Shown one piece after another: positions 1 through 7,671 of a DNA stretch of 64,000 nt (position 1 is the first letter of the stretch; each line of letters starts with the position of its first letter). The stretch is from Polaribacter sp. Q13. Its GTDB lineage: Bacteria > Bacteroidota > Bacteroidia > Flavobacteriales > Flavobacteriaceae. The notes under the pieces are model-generated. The model was given only the letters and a program-made list of their open reading frames with translations. It was not told the origin of the DNA and searched no databases. The translations under genes were made by a program, and so were the position numbers. The DNA lies in NCBI RefSeq assembly GCF_016858305.2, contig NZ_CP074436.1:2996001-3060000 (forward strand). The letters run 5' to 3'.

Positions 1-2
1 TA

Positions 3-749
3 GTAATTTTTTGTCATGGATATAAAGGTTTTAAAGATTGGGGCGCTTGGAATTTAATGGCAAAATCGTTTTCAAAGGCAGGCTTTTTCTTTATAAAATT
101 TAATTTTTCCTATAATGGAGGAACTGTTGAACAGCCTATAGATTTTCCGGATTTAGAAGCTTTTGGTAATAATAATTATACCAAAGAATTAGACGATTTA
201 GAGTGTGTTTTGGATTGGATTTCATCCGAAGAAAAATATAAAAAGGAAGTTGATGTAAACGATATTTCTATAATTGGTCATAGTAGAGGTGGTGGAATTG
301 TACTCTTAAAAGCAAGTGAAGATGCAAGAGTAAAAAAGGTAATTACGTTATCTGCAGTTTCAGATTTTGGCTCAAGAACTTCAACTATTGGCGATTTAGA
401 AAATTGGAAAAAAACAGGCGTAAAATATGTTTTAAACGGACGGACAAAGCAGAATATGCCTCATTTTTATCAGTTTTATTTAGATTTTAAGGAAAACGAA
501 GAACGCTTAAATATTCAGAAAGCTGTTGAGAATTTAAAAATAGCGCAGTTAATAATTCACGGAAATAAAGATACTTCTGTTTCTATTGATGAAGGGAAAA
601 ATATACATTCTTGGAATAGGGAAAGTAAATTTGAAATTATCAAAAATGCAGATCATGTTTTTAATACTTCTCATCCTTGGAAAAAAGAAAACATGTCTAA
701 AGAATTAGAAGAGGTAACTGAGCTTTGTATAGATTTTTTAAAGAGTTAG
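3..749 (+). CDS. Alpha/beta hydrolase, 5' end outside the window
   Basis: Serine hydrolase of the alpha/beta fold, probably cytoplasmic; substrate unknown. The reading frame is open from base 3 and begins with VIFCHGYKGFKDWG, which holds the HG oxyanion-hole motif normally found near the N-terminus of this family. The ATG at 57 is therefore internal and the true start lies left of the window. Visible catalytic elements are the nucleophile elbow GHSRGGG, an acid in HGNKDTSV and a histidine in NADHVF near the C-terminus, so the triad is complete. It is followed by non-coding repeats and points towards the convergent protease gene. The family is clear; the specific activity is not. Confidence 0.85.
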   Translation, partial: VIFCHGYKGFKDWGAWNLMAKSFSKAGFFFIKFNFSYNGGTVEQPIDFPDLEAFGNNNYTKELDDLECVLDWISSEEKYKKEVDVNDISIIGHSRGGGIVLLKASEDARVKKVITLSAVSDFGSRTSTIGDLENWKKTGVKYVLNGRTKQNMPHFYQFYLDFKENEERLNIQKAVENLKIAQLIIHGNKDTSVSIDEGKNIHSWNRESKFEIIKNADHVFNTSHPWKKENMSKELEEVTELCIDFLKS

Positions 750-766
750 ACTTAGTAAAGCAAATC

Positions 767-990
767 TGTCATTTCTACGCTAGGAGAAATCCCGTAACAG
801 TGATACCATAAGGCCGAGTAACTTTATGTAATTTCTCCCAAAAGGTCGAAAAGACAAAACTGAACGGATAAAGACACCTAATTTGTCATTTCTACGTTAG
901 GAGAAATCTCATAACAGTAATCTCAAAACAACGAGCAACATTATGAGGTTTCTCTTTCTACATTAGAAAAGACAAGCAGCGTTAAAAAAC
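767..990. repeat. Two diverged units of an intergenic repeat
   Basis: Two copies of a roughly 117-bp unit start at 767 and 884 with TGTCATTTCTACG followed by TAGGAGAAATC and a TAACAGTRAT segment. They lie between two convergent genes. The unit is related to the 120-bp tandem repeat at 9507-11180, which has the same order of GTCAYTTC, AGAARTC, ATAACAGT and a TTATG-TTTCTC segment. The dyads suggest a structured or REP-like element. No coding sequence is seen. Confidence 0.7.
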
Positions 991-1018
991 ACTGAATACT
1001 GCTACTGTAAACCGAATA

Positions 1019-2590
1019 CTAATTACCGCTTTCTAACTCCAAAACTTTCTGAATCATCTTATCATCTTGATGCATAATTCTGTAAAAACCAACATCACCA
1101 AAAAGTGTGTTTGCAATAGCTGCGTTTAAGTATTTTTTTAAACTCTGTTTGGTTTTAAGAGACGGCTTAGAGGTTTCTTTAATGCTAGATAAAAAAGTAT
1201 CAAAAACAGATTCATCTTTGTCAAAATCAGTAATAAAGCTATCTATAGTCCATTTTTGAAGTTTCTTTCTATTATTATCTACATAATCAAACGCAAAATT
1301 ATTTACAGAATTAAAGTAGAAACTAGTCATGTAAGAAGTGGTGTCTATGGGTACAAAAACATCTGGAATAATACCACCACCGCCATAAACAACTTTTCCT
1401 TTTGGAGTTGTAAATTTTAATGAATCTACCACTTTTATGCTGTCTCTACTTAGCAACTCTCCGTTAGCAATTCTATTCTGAAAATCATTATAATAATTTT
1501 TATTTCCTTTATGGTTATAAGGTTTCTGAATAGATCTACCTGTTGGAGTATAATAACGAGCTGTTGTTAATCGCACTGCAGAACCATCACCTAAATCCAT
1601 TTCTATTTGTACCAAACCTTTCCCAAAAGAGCGGCGCCCAATAATAGTACCTTTATCATTATCTTGTAAAGCCCCCGCAACAATTTCTGATGCAGAAGCA
1701 GAGTTTTCATCAATTAAAACATACAAACCACCTTTTTCAAAATCGCCTTTATCGGTTGCAAAAGACTCTTCAATTTTATTCTTATTGTTTTTGGTAAAAA
1801 CAATGAGTTTGTCGTCTTCTAAAAATTCATCAATTATACTGGTAGCAATATCTACAAATCCACCACCATTTCCACGTAAATCTAACACCAAATCTTTCAT
1901 TCCATCATCAATTAAGGAATGTAAAGAAGATTGGAATTCACGATACGTGTTTCTAGCAAAACGATCTAACTTAATATAACCAAGAGAGTCGTTAATCATA
2001 TACGCTAAATCAACACTTTTAATATTTACATTGCCACGAGTAACGGAAACCGTAAACGTAGAATCGATACTTTTCCTATAAATTTTAAGAGCAACTTTGG
2101 TATCTGGTTTTCCTTTTAAATAACCAGGTACTTTATCTGTAAACATGTCTTTACCATACAAAGTATCTGCATTTGCCATTAAAATTCGATCTCCAGCCTT
2201 AATGCCTGCTTTTATACTTGGGCCACCTTTTATAGGTTGAATTACAGTAATAGAGTCATTTATCATTCTAAATTGAACTCCAATTCCCACAAAATTACCC
2301 TGCATATTTTCTGTTACAGCTTGCAAGTTTTCTTTAGGAATATACACAGAATGTGGGTCTAATTTACCTAACATTTGCGTAATAGCACCATCTAAAAGGC
2401 TCTCTGTGTTTACGGTATCTACATAATCTTTTTCAATAAAATTAATGAGTCTTTTTATCTTCAGTTCTTGAGAAGAATTCTTATTTAAAGACAGCATATT
2501 GGTAGAGCTTCCATTTAATGAAACCCCAATTAGTAGGCCAAAAATAACAGCTAAAGCTAAATATATAGGTTGGTTGTTTTTATTTTTCAT
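1019..2590 (-). CDS. C-terminal processing peptidase, S41 family
   Basis: Periplasmic serine protease of the CtpA/Prc type that cleaves near the C-termini of substrate proteins. The 523-aa protein has an N-terminal membrane anchor or signal segment (about residues 9-26), a PDZ domain (about 90-180) and an S41 catalytic domain. The serine region is NSASASEIVAGAL (296-308) and the catalytic lysine is in SFGKG (about 324). The strand before it, LDLRGNGGG, is typical of the family. Its ATG overlaps the end of the upstream dCMP deaminase gene by 11 bp, so the two are probably co-transcribed. Length is normal for Bacteroidota homologues. Confidence 0.93.
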   Translation of the reverse strand: MKNKNNQPIYLALAVIFGLLIGVSLNGSSTNMLSLNKNSSQELKIKRLINFIEKDYVDTVNTESLLDGAITQMLGKLDPHSVYIPKENLQAVTENMQGNFVGIGVQFRMINDSITVIQPIKGGPSIKAGIKAGDRILMANADTLYGKDMFTDKVPGYLKGKPDTKVALKIYRKSIDSTFTVSVTRGNVNIKSVDLAYMINDSLGYIKLDRFARNTYREFQSSLHSLIDDGMKDLVLDLRGNGGGFVDIATSIIDEFLEDDKLIVFTKNNKNKIEESFATDKGDFEKGGLYVLIDENSASASEIVAGALQDNDKGTIIGRRSFGKGLVQIEMDLGDGSAVRLTTARYYTPTGRSIQKPYNHKGNKNYYNDFQNRIANGELLSRDSIKVVDSLKFTTPKGKVVYGGGGIIPDVFVPIDTTSYMTSFYFNSVNNFAFDYVDNNRKKLQKWTIDSFITDFDKDESVFDTFLSSIKETSKPSLKTKQSLKKYLNAAIANTLFGDVGFYRIMHQDDKMIQKVLELESGN

Positions 2591-3008
2591 AAGGTAAATG
2601 CATAATTTCTACGCCTGCTTTTTCTAGAAAATCGATACCAGAAGTATCCTTGTAAGACTCTGCATACACAACACGTTTTATTCCTGCTTGGTGAATTAAT
2701 TTGCTGCACTGTGTGCACGGAGATAACGTAATATATAAGGTAGCACCTTCTGCAGATTGGGTAGAAGAGGCCACTTTTAAGATGGCATTTGCTTCTGCGT
2801 GTAAAACTTCCCACTTTGTAACTCCATTACAATCTTCGCAAGAATTATCAAAACCAGTAGGAGTTCCGTTAAAGCCGTCAGAAATTATCATTCGGCCTTT
2901 TACAATTAATGCGCCTACTTGTTTACGTTTACAATGAGAGAGTTTTCCCCATTCGCGAGCCATTTTTAAATAAGCTCTATCGTATTTTAATTGTTTTTTT
3001 TCAGTCAT
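2580..3008 (-). CDS. dCMP deaminase family protein
   Basis: Zinc-dependent deaminase expected to convert dCMP to dUMP for thymidylate synthesis. The zinc site is complete: LHAEANAI supplies His and the proton-shuttling Glu, and SPCTQCSKLI supplies two Cys. The 142-aa length matches the single-domain ComEB/dCMP deaminase family. An N-terminal CKRKQVGALIVK segment is also typical. The gene overlaps the downstream S41 protease gene, an arrangement commonly conserved in Flavobacteriia. The ATG at 3008 is the only sensible start. A tRNA- or riboflavin-type deaminase is less likely because length and motifs fit the dCMP group. Confidence 0.92.
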   Translation of the reverse strand: MTEKKQLKYDRAYLKMAREWGKLSHCKRKQVGALIVKGRMIISDGFNGTPTGFDNSCEDCNGVTKWEVLHAEANAILKVASSTQSAEGATLYITLSPCTQCSKLIHQAGIKRVVYAESYKDTSGIDFLEKAGVEIMHLPYEK

Positions 3009-3062
3009 ACAGAACGAAAGTAAAAATATTTACAGAAATAGGACGTTAATAATAAGATAATT

Positions 3063-3165
3063 TTTTGGGCGTTACCTTGCAGGTCGGGCTTTCACTACTC
3101 GCTTTTTTTGTAAAAACAAAAAAGAGCTCAAACAGACCGTTCTATCCCTAACGCGACTAACTTGT
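3063..3165. repeat. Intergenic inverted-repeat element
   Basis: Non-coding stretch with TTTTTTGGGCGTTACC and GCAGGTCGGGCTTTCA on one arm and AAAAAAGAGCTCAAACAG plus CCCTAACGC on the other, forming an imperfect inverted repeat around a T/A-rich centre. It is more GC-rich than its surroundings. It matches the general look of GGTCGGGCTTTC-type repeats scattered in Flavobacteriia. The family assignment is from memory and could not be checked here. Confidence 0.5.
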
Positions 3166-3196
3166 TAACAAATATTAAAAACGGAAACTTTTTAGC

Positions 3197-3778
3197 TTAC
3201 CAAAACACTCTATCTATCATCATTTGTATGGCAAAACCAATAACAACAGAAGAGCAAACTAAAATCCAGTCTCTTCTGGTAACTCTAAAAAAGTTTTGAA
3301 GAATGGTCCCAATAATTAAAATACCTAAAACAATAATAATTTGGGCAGCCTCTATGCCTAAAGCAAATTCTAATAGCGGAAACAATTTACTTTCTTCCTT
3401 GCCTACCATCATTTTAAAATAGTTAGAAAACCCCAAACCATGTATTAAACCAAAAAGAACAGCAAACAGTAAATTGATACTTTGTTTGTCAGAAGAAGCC
3501 TTTTTAGCGGTAAGCACATTTATAAGCCCGGTTATAAAAATAGTTACCGGAATAGCAAACTCAATAAGATCCATTTTTACTTTTAGAATTCCGTAAGCAG
3601 ATAAAGCCAACGTAACAGAATGACCAATTGTAAATAAGGTAACCAACCATAAAACTTTTTTCCATTGGTTAAAGCTAAAAACTACAGCCAAAACAATTAA
3701 AAATAAAATATGATCGTATGCCAAAAAATCTAGCACATGGTTCAAGCCCATTTTAAAATACAGTAAAAAATCGTCCAT
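3197..3778 (-). CDS. HupE/UreJ-family integral membrane protein
   Basis: A 193-aa hydrophobic protein with about six predicted transmembrane segments and the conserved histidines LIHGLGFSNYF (about residues 111-121) and AYDHILFL near the N-terminus. These resemble the HupE/UreJ_2 family, whose better known members are nickel or cobalt permeases. Many Bacteroidota copies lie away from hydrogenase or urease genes, as here, so metal transport is plausible but unproven. It stands alone between the deaminase and the divergent nitrite reductase operon. Confidence 0.75.
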   Translation of the reverse strand: MDDFLLYFKMGLNHVLDFLAYDHILFLIVLAVVFSFNQWKKVLWLVTLFTIGHSVTLALSAYGILKVKMDLIEFAIPVTIFITGLINVLTAKKASSDKQSINLLFAVLFGLIHGLGFSNYFKMMVGKEESKLFPLLEFALGIEAAQIIIVLGILIIGTILQNFFRVTRRDWILVCSSVVIGFAIQMMIDRVFW

Positions 3779-3930
3779 TAATATCTAATATAGTTTGTGT
3801 AAGTGCCAAAGATATTAAAAACTGTAATTCAAATAAAGGTTAAATACACTATTAACAATTCTGATCGCTAAATTTTAAATAATATCAAATTTATAAGTAT
3901 TCAATTCTTTAAATCAATAATAATTTGAAT

Positions 3931-3990
3931 TATACGTAAATATTATAACTAAAAATACGTATAAATAAGTAATAATACTTAGTTTTGTGA
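3931..3990 (+). promoter_or_regulatory. nirB promoter with two ATACGTA boxes
   Basis: A TAGTTTTG sequence (3980-3987) matches the Bacteroidota -7 consensus TAnnTTTG and lies 18 nt before the nirB ATG. Upstream are ATACGTAT (3955-3962) and ATACGTAA (about 3932-3939), spaced about 23 bp centre to centre. The same box and a TANTTTTG element occur before the response regulator (11201) and the transporter (12128). No clear TTTG -33 element is present, which suggests activator dependence. The binding protein is not known; the NarL-like regulator at 11255 is a candidate. Confidence 0.55.
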
Positions 3991-4005
3991 TTCAAATACG
4001 TAATT

Positions 4006-6519
4006 ATGAAAACAGTTATAGTTGTCGGAAACGGAATGGTTGGTTATAAATTTTGTGAAAAATTTGCAGCAACTCCAGAAAGTAAAGATTTTAAAGTTAT
4101 TGTTTTTGGTGAAGAACCAAGACCCGCTTATGATAGAGTTCATTTAAGTGAGTTTTTCGAAAATCAAGATGCAAAAGCACTAGAAATGGCGCCTGCAGAA
4201 TGGTATAAAGAAAAAAATATCGATTTAATTGTTGATGAAAGAGTATCTGAAATCAATAGAAAATCTAAAGTAATTACTACAGCAAACGATAGAGAGTTTT
4301 CTTATGATTATTTAGTATTAGCAACAGGTTCTTCGGCTTTTGTTCCGCCAATTAAAGGCGTAGAAAAAGAAGGGGTTTTTGTATACAGAACTATAGAAGA
4401 TTTAGAAGGAATGTTGGCGTATGCTGCAAAACTGAAAGAAAAGAATCCGAATGCGAGAGCTGCTGTTTTAGGTGGAGGATTGTTAGGTTTAGAAGCGGGT
4501 AAAGCGGTTATGGATATGGGTTTAGAGCCTCATATTGTAGAGTTTGCCTCTAAGTTAATGCCAAGGCAATTAGATTCTAGAAGTAGTAATGTATTGCAAT
4601 TAAAATTAGAATCTATAGGATTAAATATTCATTTAAATAAAGCAACTAATCAAATTTTAGGTGATAAAGCTATTACTGGAATGGAGTTTGGCGAAGATGA
4701 TGTTTTAGACGTAGAAATGTTAGTAGTTTCTGCCGGAATTAGACCAAGAGATGAGCTAGGTAAAGTATCTGGTTTAGAAATGGGCGTTCGTGGCGGAATT
4801 GTAGTCGACAATAAAATGCAAACTTCCGATCCAAGTATTTTTGCTATTGGAGAAGTTGCTTTGTACAACCAAATGATTTTTGGTTTGGTGGCTCCTGGTT
4901 ATGATATGGCGGGTGTTGCCGTAAATCAAATTATTGGAAATGTAGAAGAATTAATGCCTGCAGAAATTGACATGTCTACCAAATTAAAATTAATTGGTGT
5001 AGATGTAGCAAGTTTTGGAGAACCTTTTATGCCGGCATCTAAAGGACATTCGGTTATTTTTGAAAACAAAACACAGCATTTATATAAAAGAATTAACGTT
5101 AGTTTAGATGGAAAGTCTTTATTAGGAGGAATCTTAGTAGGAGACGCATCAGACTATAATATGTTGCATCAAGTGTATTTAAACGGAATGCCAATTCCAG
5201 AAGATGCAGCACAATTAATATTACCAGCAACAGAAGGCGGCGCTTTTGGTAGTGCCTTAGATTTACCAGACGAAGCTCAAATTTGTTCTTGTGAGAATGT
5301 AACGAAAGGTCAGATTTGTGGCGCCATAAAAGACGGTTCTTGTGAGGATTTAGCCGGAGTTATATCATCTACAAAAGCAAGTACAAGTTGTGGTGGTTGT
5401 AAACCAATGGTTACAGATTTGGTAAACGAAATGTTGAAATCACTTGGTAAAACGGTTAAAAATGTTATTTGTGAACATTTTGAATATAGCAGACAAGAGT
5501 TATACGGAATTATAAAAGCTAAAAAACTGACTTCTTTTAACGAGGTCTTAGATGCTTGTGGAACCGGACATGGTTGTGAAACGTGTAAGCCATTAGTTTC
5601 TTCAATTTTTGCAAGTTTATATAATGACACTCCAAATAAAGAAGATGTTACCCAAGATACTAATGATAAATTTTTAGCCAACATTCAGCGAAACGGAACC
5701 TACTCTGTAGTTCCAAGAATTGCAGGTGGAGAGGTTACTCCAGAAGATTTAATTGTTTTGGGGCAAATTGGTTCTAAATATAATTTATACACCAAAATTA
5801 CTGGTGGAGCGCGTATTGATTTCTTTGGAGCTGAATTAAATGATTTACCAGCAATTTGGAAAGAGTTAATTGCTGCTGGTTTTGAAAGTGGACATGCATA
5901 TGGAAAATCTTTAAGAACTGTAAAAAGTTGTGTAGGTTCTACATGGTGTCGTTATGGTTTAGATGAAAGTATCACGTTTGCAATCGAATTAGAAAATAGA
6001 TATAAAGGGTTGCGTTCTCCGCATAAAATTAAAGGTGGAGTTTCTGGTTGTATCCGTGAATGTGCAGAAGCAAGAGGTAAAGATTTTGGAATTATTGCTG
6101 TAGAAGGTGGTTGGAATCTTTATGTTGGTGGAAACGGTGGAGCAACACCAAGACATGCGCAATTATTAGCAGAAAAAATAGACAACGAAACAGTTATAAA
6201 ATATTTAGATAGATATTTAATTTATTACATACAAACGGCTGCTCCGTTAATGAGAACTGCTGCTTGGTTAGATAAATTAGAAGGTGGAATTGAGCAATTG
6301 AAAAAAGTGGTTATTGAAGACAGTTTAAATATTGTTGATGATTTAGAAAAAGAAATGCAATTCTTAGTAGATGCTTACGAATGTGAGTGGAAACAAGCAA
6401 TTGAAAACGAAGAAACAGAAAAACGTTTCCAACATTTTGTTAATTCAGAAGATAGAGATGACAACTTAGTATTTGTTCCGTTACGTGATCAGAAAATGCC
6501 AGAACTCTGGAAAAATTAA
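4006..6519 (+). CDS. nirB: Nitrite reductase [NAD(P)H] large subunit
   Basis: Cytoplasmic assimilatory nitrite reductase that reduces nitrite to ammonium with NAD(P)H. The 837-aa protein has the full domain order: FAD site (VVGNGMVGYKF at the N-terminus), NAD site (VLGGGLLGLEAG, about 155-166), a first BFD-type [2Fe-2S] domain (about 427-470, CSC and CGGC), a second BFD-like domain (about 488-545) and a C-terminal sulfite/nitrite reductase domain. The [4Fe-4S]-siroheme ligands are CVGSTWC (about 642-648) and CIREC (about 682-686). Length matches E. coli NirB. It heads the operon with nirD downstream and has ATACGTA boxes upstream. Confidence 0.96.
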   Translation: MKTVIVVGNGMVGYKFCEKFAATPESKDFKVIVFGEEPRPAYDRVHLSEFFENQDAKALEMAPAEWYKEKNIDLIVDERVSEINRKSKVITTANDREFSYDYLVLATGSSAFVPPIKGVEKEGVFVYRTIEDLEGMLAYAAKLKEKNPNARAAVLGGGLLGLEAGKAVMDMGLEPHIVEFASKLMPRQLDSRSSNVLQLKLESIGLNIHLNKATNQILGDKAITGMEFGEDDVLDVEMLVVSAGIRPRDELGKVSGLEMGVRGGIVVDNKMQTSDPSIFAIGEVALYNQMIFGLVAPGYDMAGVAVNQIIGNVEELMPAEIDMSTKLKLIGVDVASFGEPFMPASKGHSVIFENKTQHLYKRINVSLDGKSLLGGILVGDASDYNMLHQVYLNGMPIPEDAAQLILPATEGGAFGSALDLPDEAQICSCENVTKGQICGAIKDGSCEDLAGVISSTKASTSCGGCKPMVTDLVNEMLKSLGKTVKNVICEHFEYSRQELYGIIKAKKLTSFNEVLDACGTGHGCETCKPLVSSIFASLYNDTPNKEDVTQDTNDKFLANIQRNGTYSVVPRIAGGEVTPEDLIVLGQIGSKYNLYTKITGGARIDFFGAELNDLPAIWKELIAAGFESGHAYGKSLRTVKSCVGSTWCRYGLDESITFAIELENRYKGLRSPHKIKGGVSGCIRECAEARGKDFGIIAVEGGWNLYVGGNGGATPRHAQLLAEKIDNETVIKYLDRYLIYYIQTAAPLMRTAAWLDKLEGGIEQLKKVVIEDSLNIVDDLEKEMQFLVDAYECEWKQAIENEETEKRFQHFVNSEDRDDNLVFVPLRDQKMPELWKN

Positions 6520-6542
6520 AGATAAACTAAGTAATAACAACA

Positions 6543-6662
6543 TCTCGATACAATTTTGCAAAAAAGCAAAATCACTCGATGTGACAACACAAAATTAGAA
6601 CTATTAAAACGTACTGTCAGTTCGAGTGAAATTTCTTTTTCAGAAATTTTGTATCGAGAACA
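6543..6662. repeat. Inverted-repeat element between nirB and nirD
   Basis: Outer arms TCTCGATACAA (from about 6543) and TTGTATCGAGA (ending about 6660) are perfect complements. Inside are two smaller hairpins, ATTTTGC-AAAAA-GCAAAAT and AAATTTCT-TTTTC-AGAAATTT, and short GTGACA/CTGTCA arms. The element fills almost the whole nirB-nirD gap. Similar CTCGATACAATTT / ACTGTCAGTTCGAG sequences are common intergenic repeats in Flavobacteriia (from memory). In the transcript it would fold into a strong structure and may alter nirB to nirD stoichiometry (inference). Confidence 0.65.
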
Positions 6663-6682
6663 TATCAACAAAAACAACAATT

Positions 6683-7060
6683 ATGGATACATTACTTTCA
6701 AAATACAAAACAGTAAAAGAAGCAGATGTAAAAGTTTGGTTTAAAGCAGCTCCTATTAGTGAATTTCCAAAAGATGGCGGAGCATGTGTAAAGTATAAAG
6801 ATTTACAAATTGCAGTTTTCAATTTTTCGAGATTAGATAAATGGTATGCTTGCCAAAATTTATCACCAGAAAAACAAGAAAACGTATTGTCTAGAGGTAT
6901 GTTGGGCGATCATAAAGGGATTCCTAAAATTGCATGTCCGTTGCATAAAAAAACATTTTCATTAGAAACGGGCGAAAATTTAAATGCAGATTTAGCACCT
7001 ATTGCGGTCTACCCAATTAAGATTGAAGCAGAAAATGTGTATATTGGCTTCTCAGAATAA
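6683..7060 (+). CDS. nirD: Nitrite reductase small subunit
   Basis: Partner subunit of NirB with a Rieske-like fold. The start chosen is the ATG at 6683 (MDTLLSKYKTVKEAD) because the longer in-frame extension from 6626 lies inside the inverted-repeat element. This gives 125 aa. The second half-motif CPLHKKTF looks like a Rieske CxxH, but the first site reads YACQNLSP, with Asn where the Rieske CxH would need His. The [2Fe-2S] cluster is therefore probably absent, as known for E. coli NirD. The ATG of the next gene follows 9 bp later. Confidence 0.9.
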   Translation: MDTLLSKYKTVKEADVKVWFKAAPISEFPKDGGACVKYKDLQIAVFNFSRLDKWYACQNLSPEKQENVLSRGMLGDHKGIPKIACPLHKKTFSLETGENLNADLAPIAVYPIKIEAENVYIGFSE

Positions 7061-7069
7061 ACACACAAG

Positions 7070-7654
7070 ATGAAGCCAACAAGATTTGAAACTGCCATTG
7101 CATTAATAGATAAAAAAAACGCTGAAGATCCAAACACCTATCAAGTTTCTGGATTAGAGTATCCTAAAGAGTTATTGTACTCGCAAAGGATGACGAGAAA
7201 GTTGCTTCAGTTTGATCCAAATGCATCAAAGGCACTTCAAATTTCTGTAAGAGGTCATCATATTTGTCGTTGGAAAATTGGTAGAAAAGAATATCCTATG
7301 GATAGAGTTGGGTATTTAAAATGGCGTGAAGAACTAAAAAAGATGCACGCAAGTACTACTGGAGAAATTTTGGAAAAAGTTGGTTTTGATAAACAATTTG
7401 TAGACAGAGTAGAAAAAATTATCTTAAAAAAACTCATAAAGAAAAACGAAGAATCTCAAACTTTAGAAGATGTTATTTGTCTGGTTTTTCTAGATTATTA
7501 TTTTGATGAATTTGCAGCAAAACATACCGACGAAAAAATTATTGATATTTTAAAGAAAACGTGGGTAAAAATGTCTGACAATGGACATGCAGCTGCCTTA
7601 AAAATTCCATTTTCAGAAAAAAGCTTGGCTTTGGTAAAACAAGCTATCTCATAA
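7070..7654 (+). CDS. DUF4202 family protein
   Basis: A 194-aa soluble protein of the DUF4202 family, which frequently lies beside nirBD in Bacteroidota. No catalytic role is established. Visible features are a His/Arg-rich segment SVRGHHICRWKIGRKEYPMD (about 60-80), a conserved YLKWREELKK helix and an EDVICLVFLDYYFDEF segment. The His and acidic residues would suit a metal-dependent, HD-like helical fold, but that is inference. It sits 9 bp after nirD and 17 bp before the sensor kinase, so it is part of the nitrite operon and likely serves nitrogen assimilation or its regulation. Confidence 0.8.
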   Translation: MKPTRFETAIALIDKKNAEDPNTYQVSGLEYPKELLYSQRMTRKLLQFDPNASKALQISVRGHHICRWKIGRKEYPMDRVGYLKWREELKKMHASTTGEILEKVGFDKQFVDRVEKIILKKLIKKNEESQTLEDVICLVFLDYYFDEFAAKHTDEKIIDILKKTWVKMSDNGHAAALKIPFSEKSLALVKQAIS

Positions 7655-7671
7655 ACAAAATGTAATTTAAA

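Noticed and set aside
6556..6744. Short open frame between nirB and nirD
   Set aside because: It lies in the inverted-repeat element and overlaps nirD in another frame; no family resemblance.
6683..7060. NirD as a functional Rieske protein
   Set aside because: The first ligand pair is CQN instead of CxH, so a [2Fe-2S] Rieske cluster is not supported.
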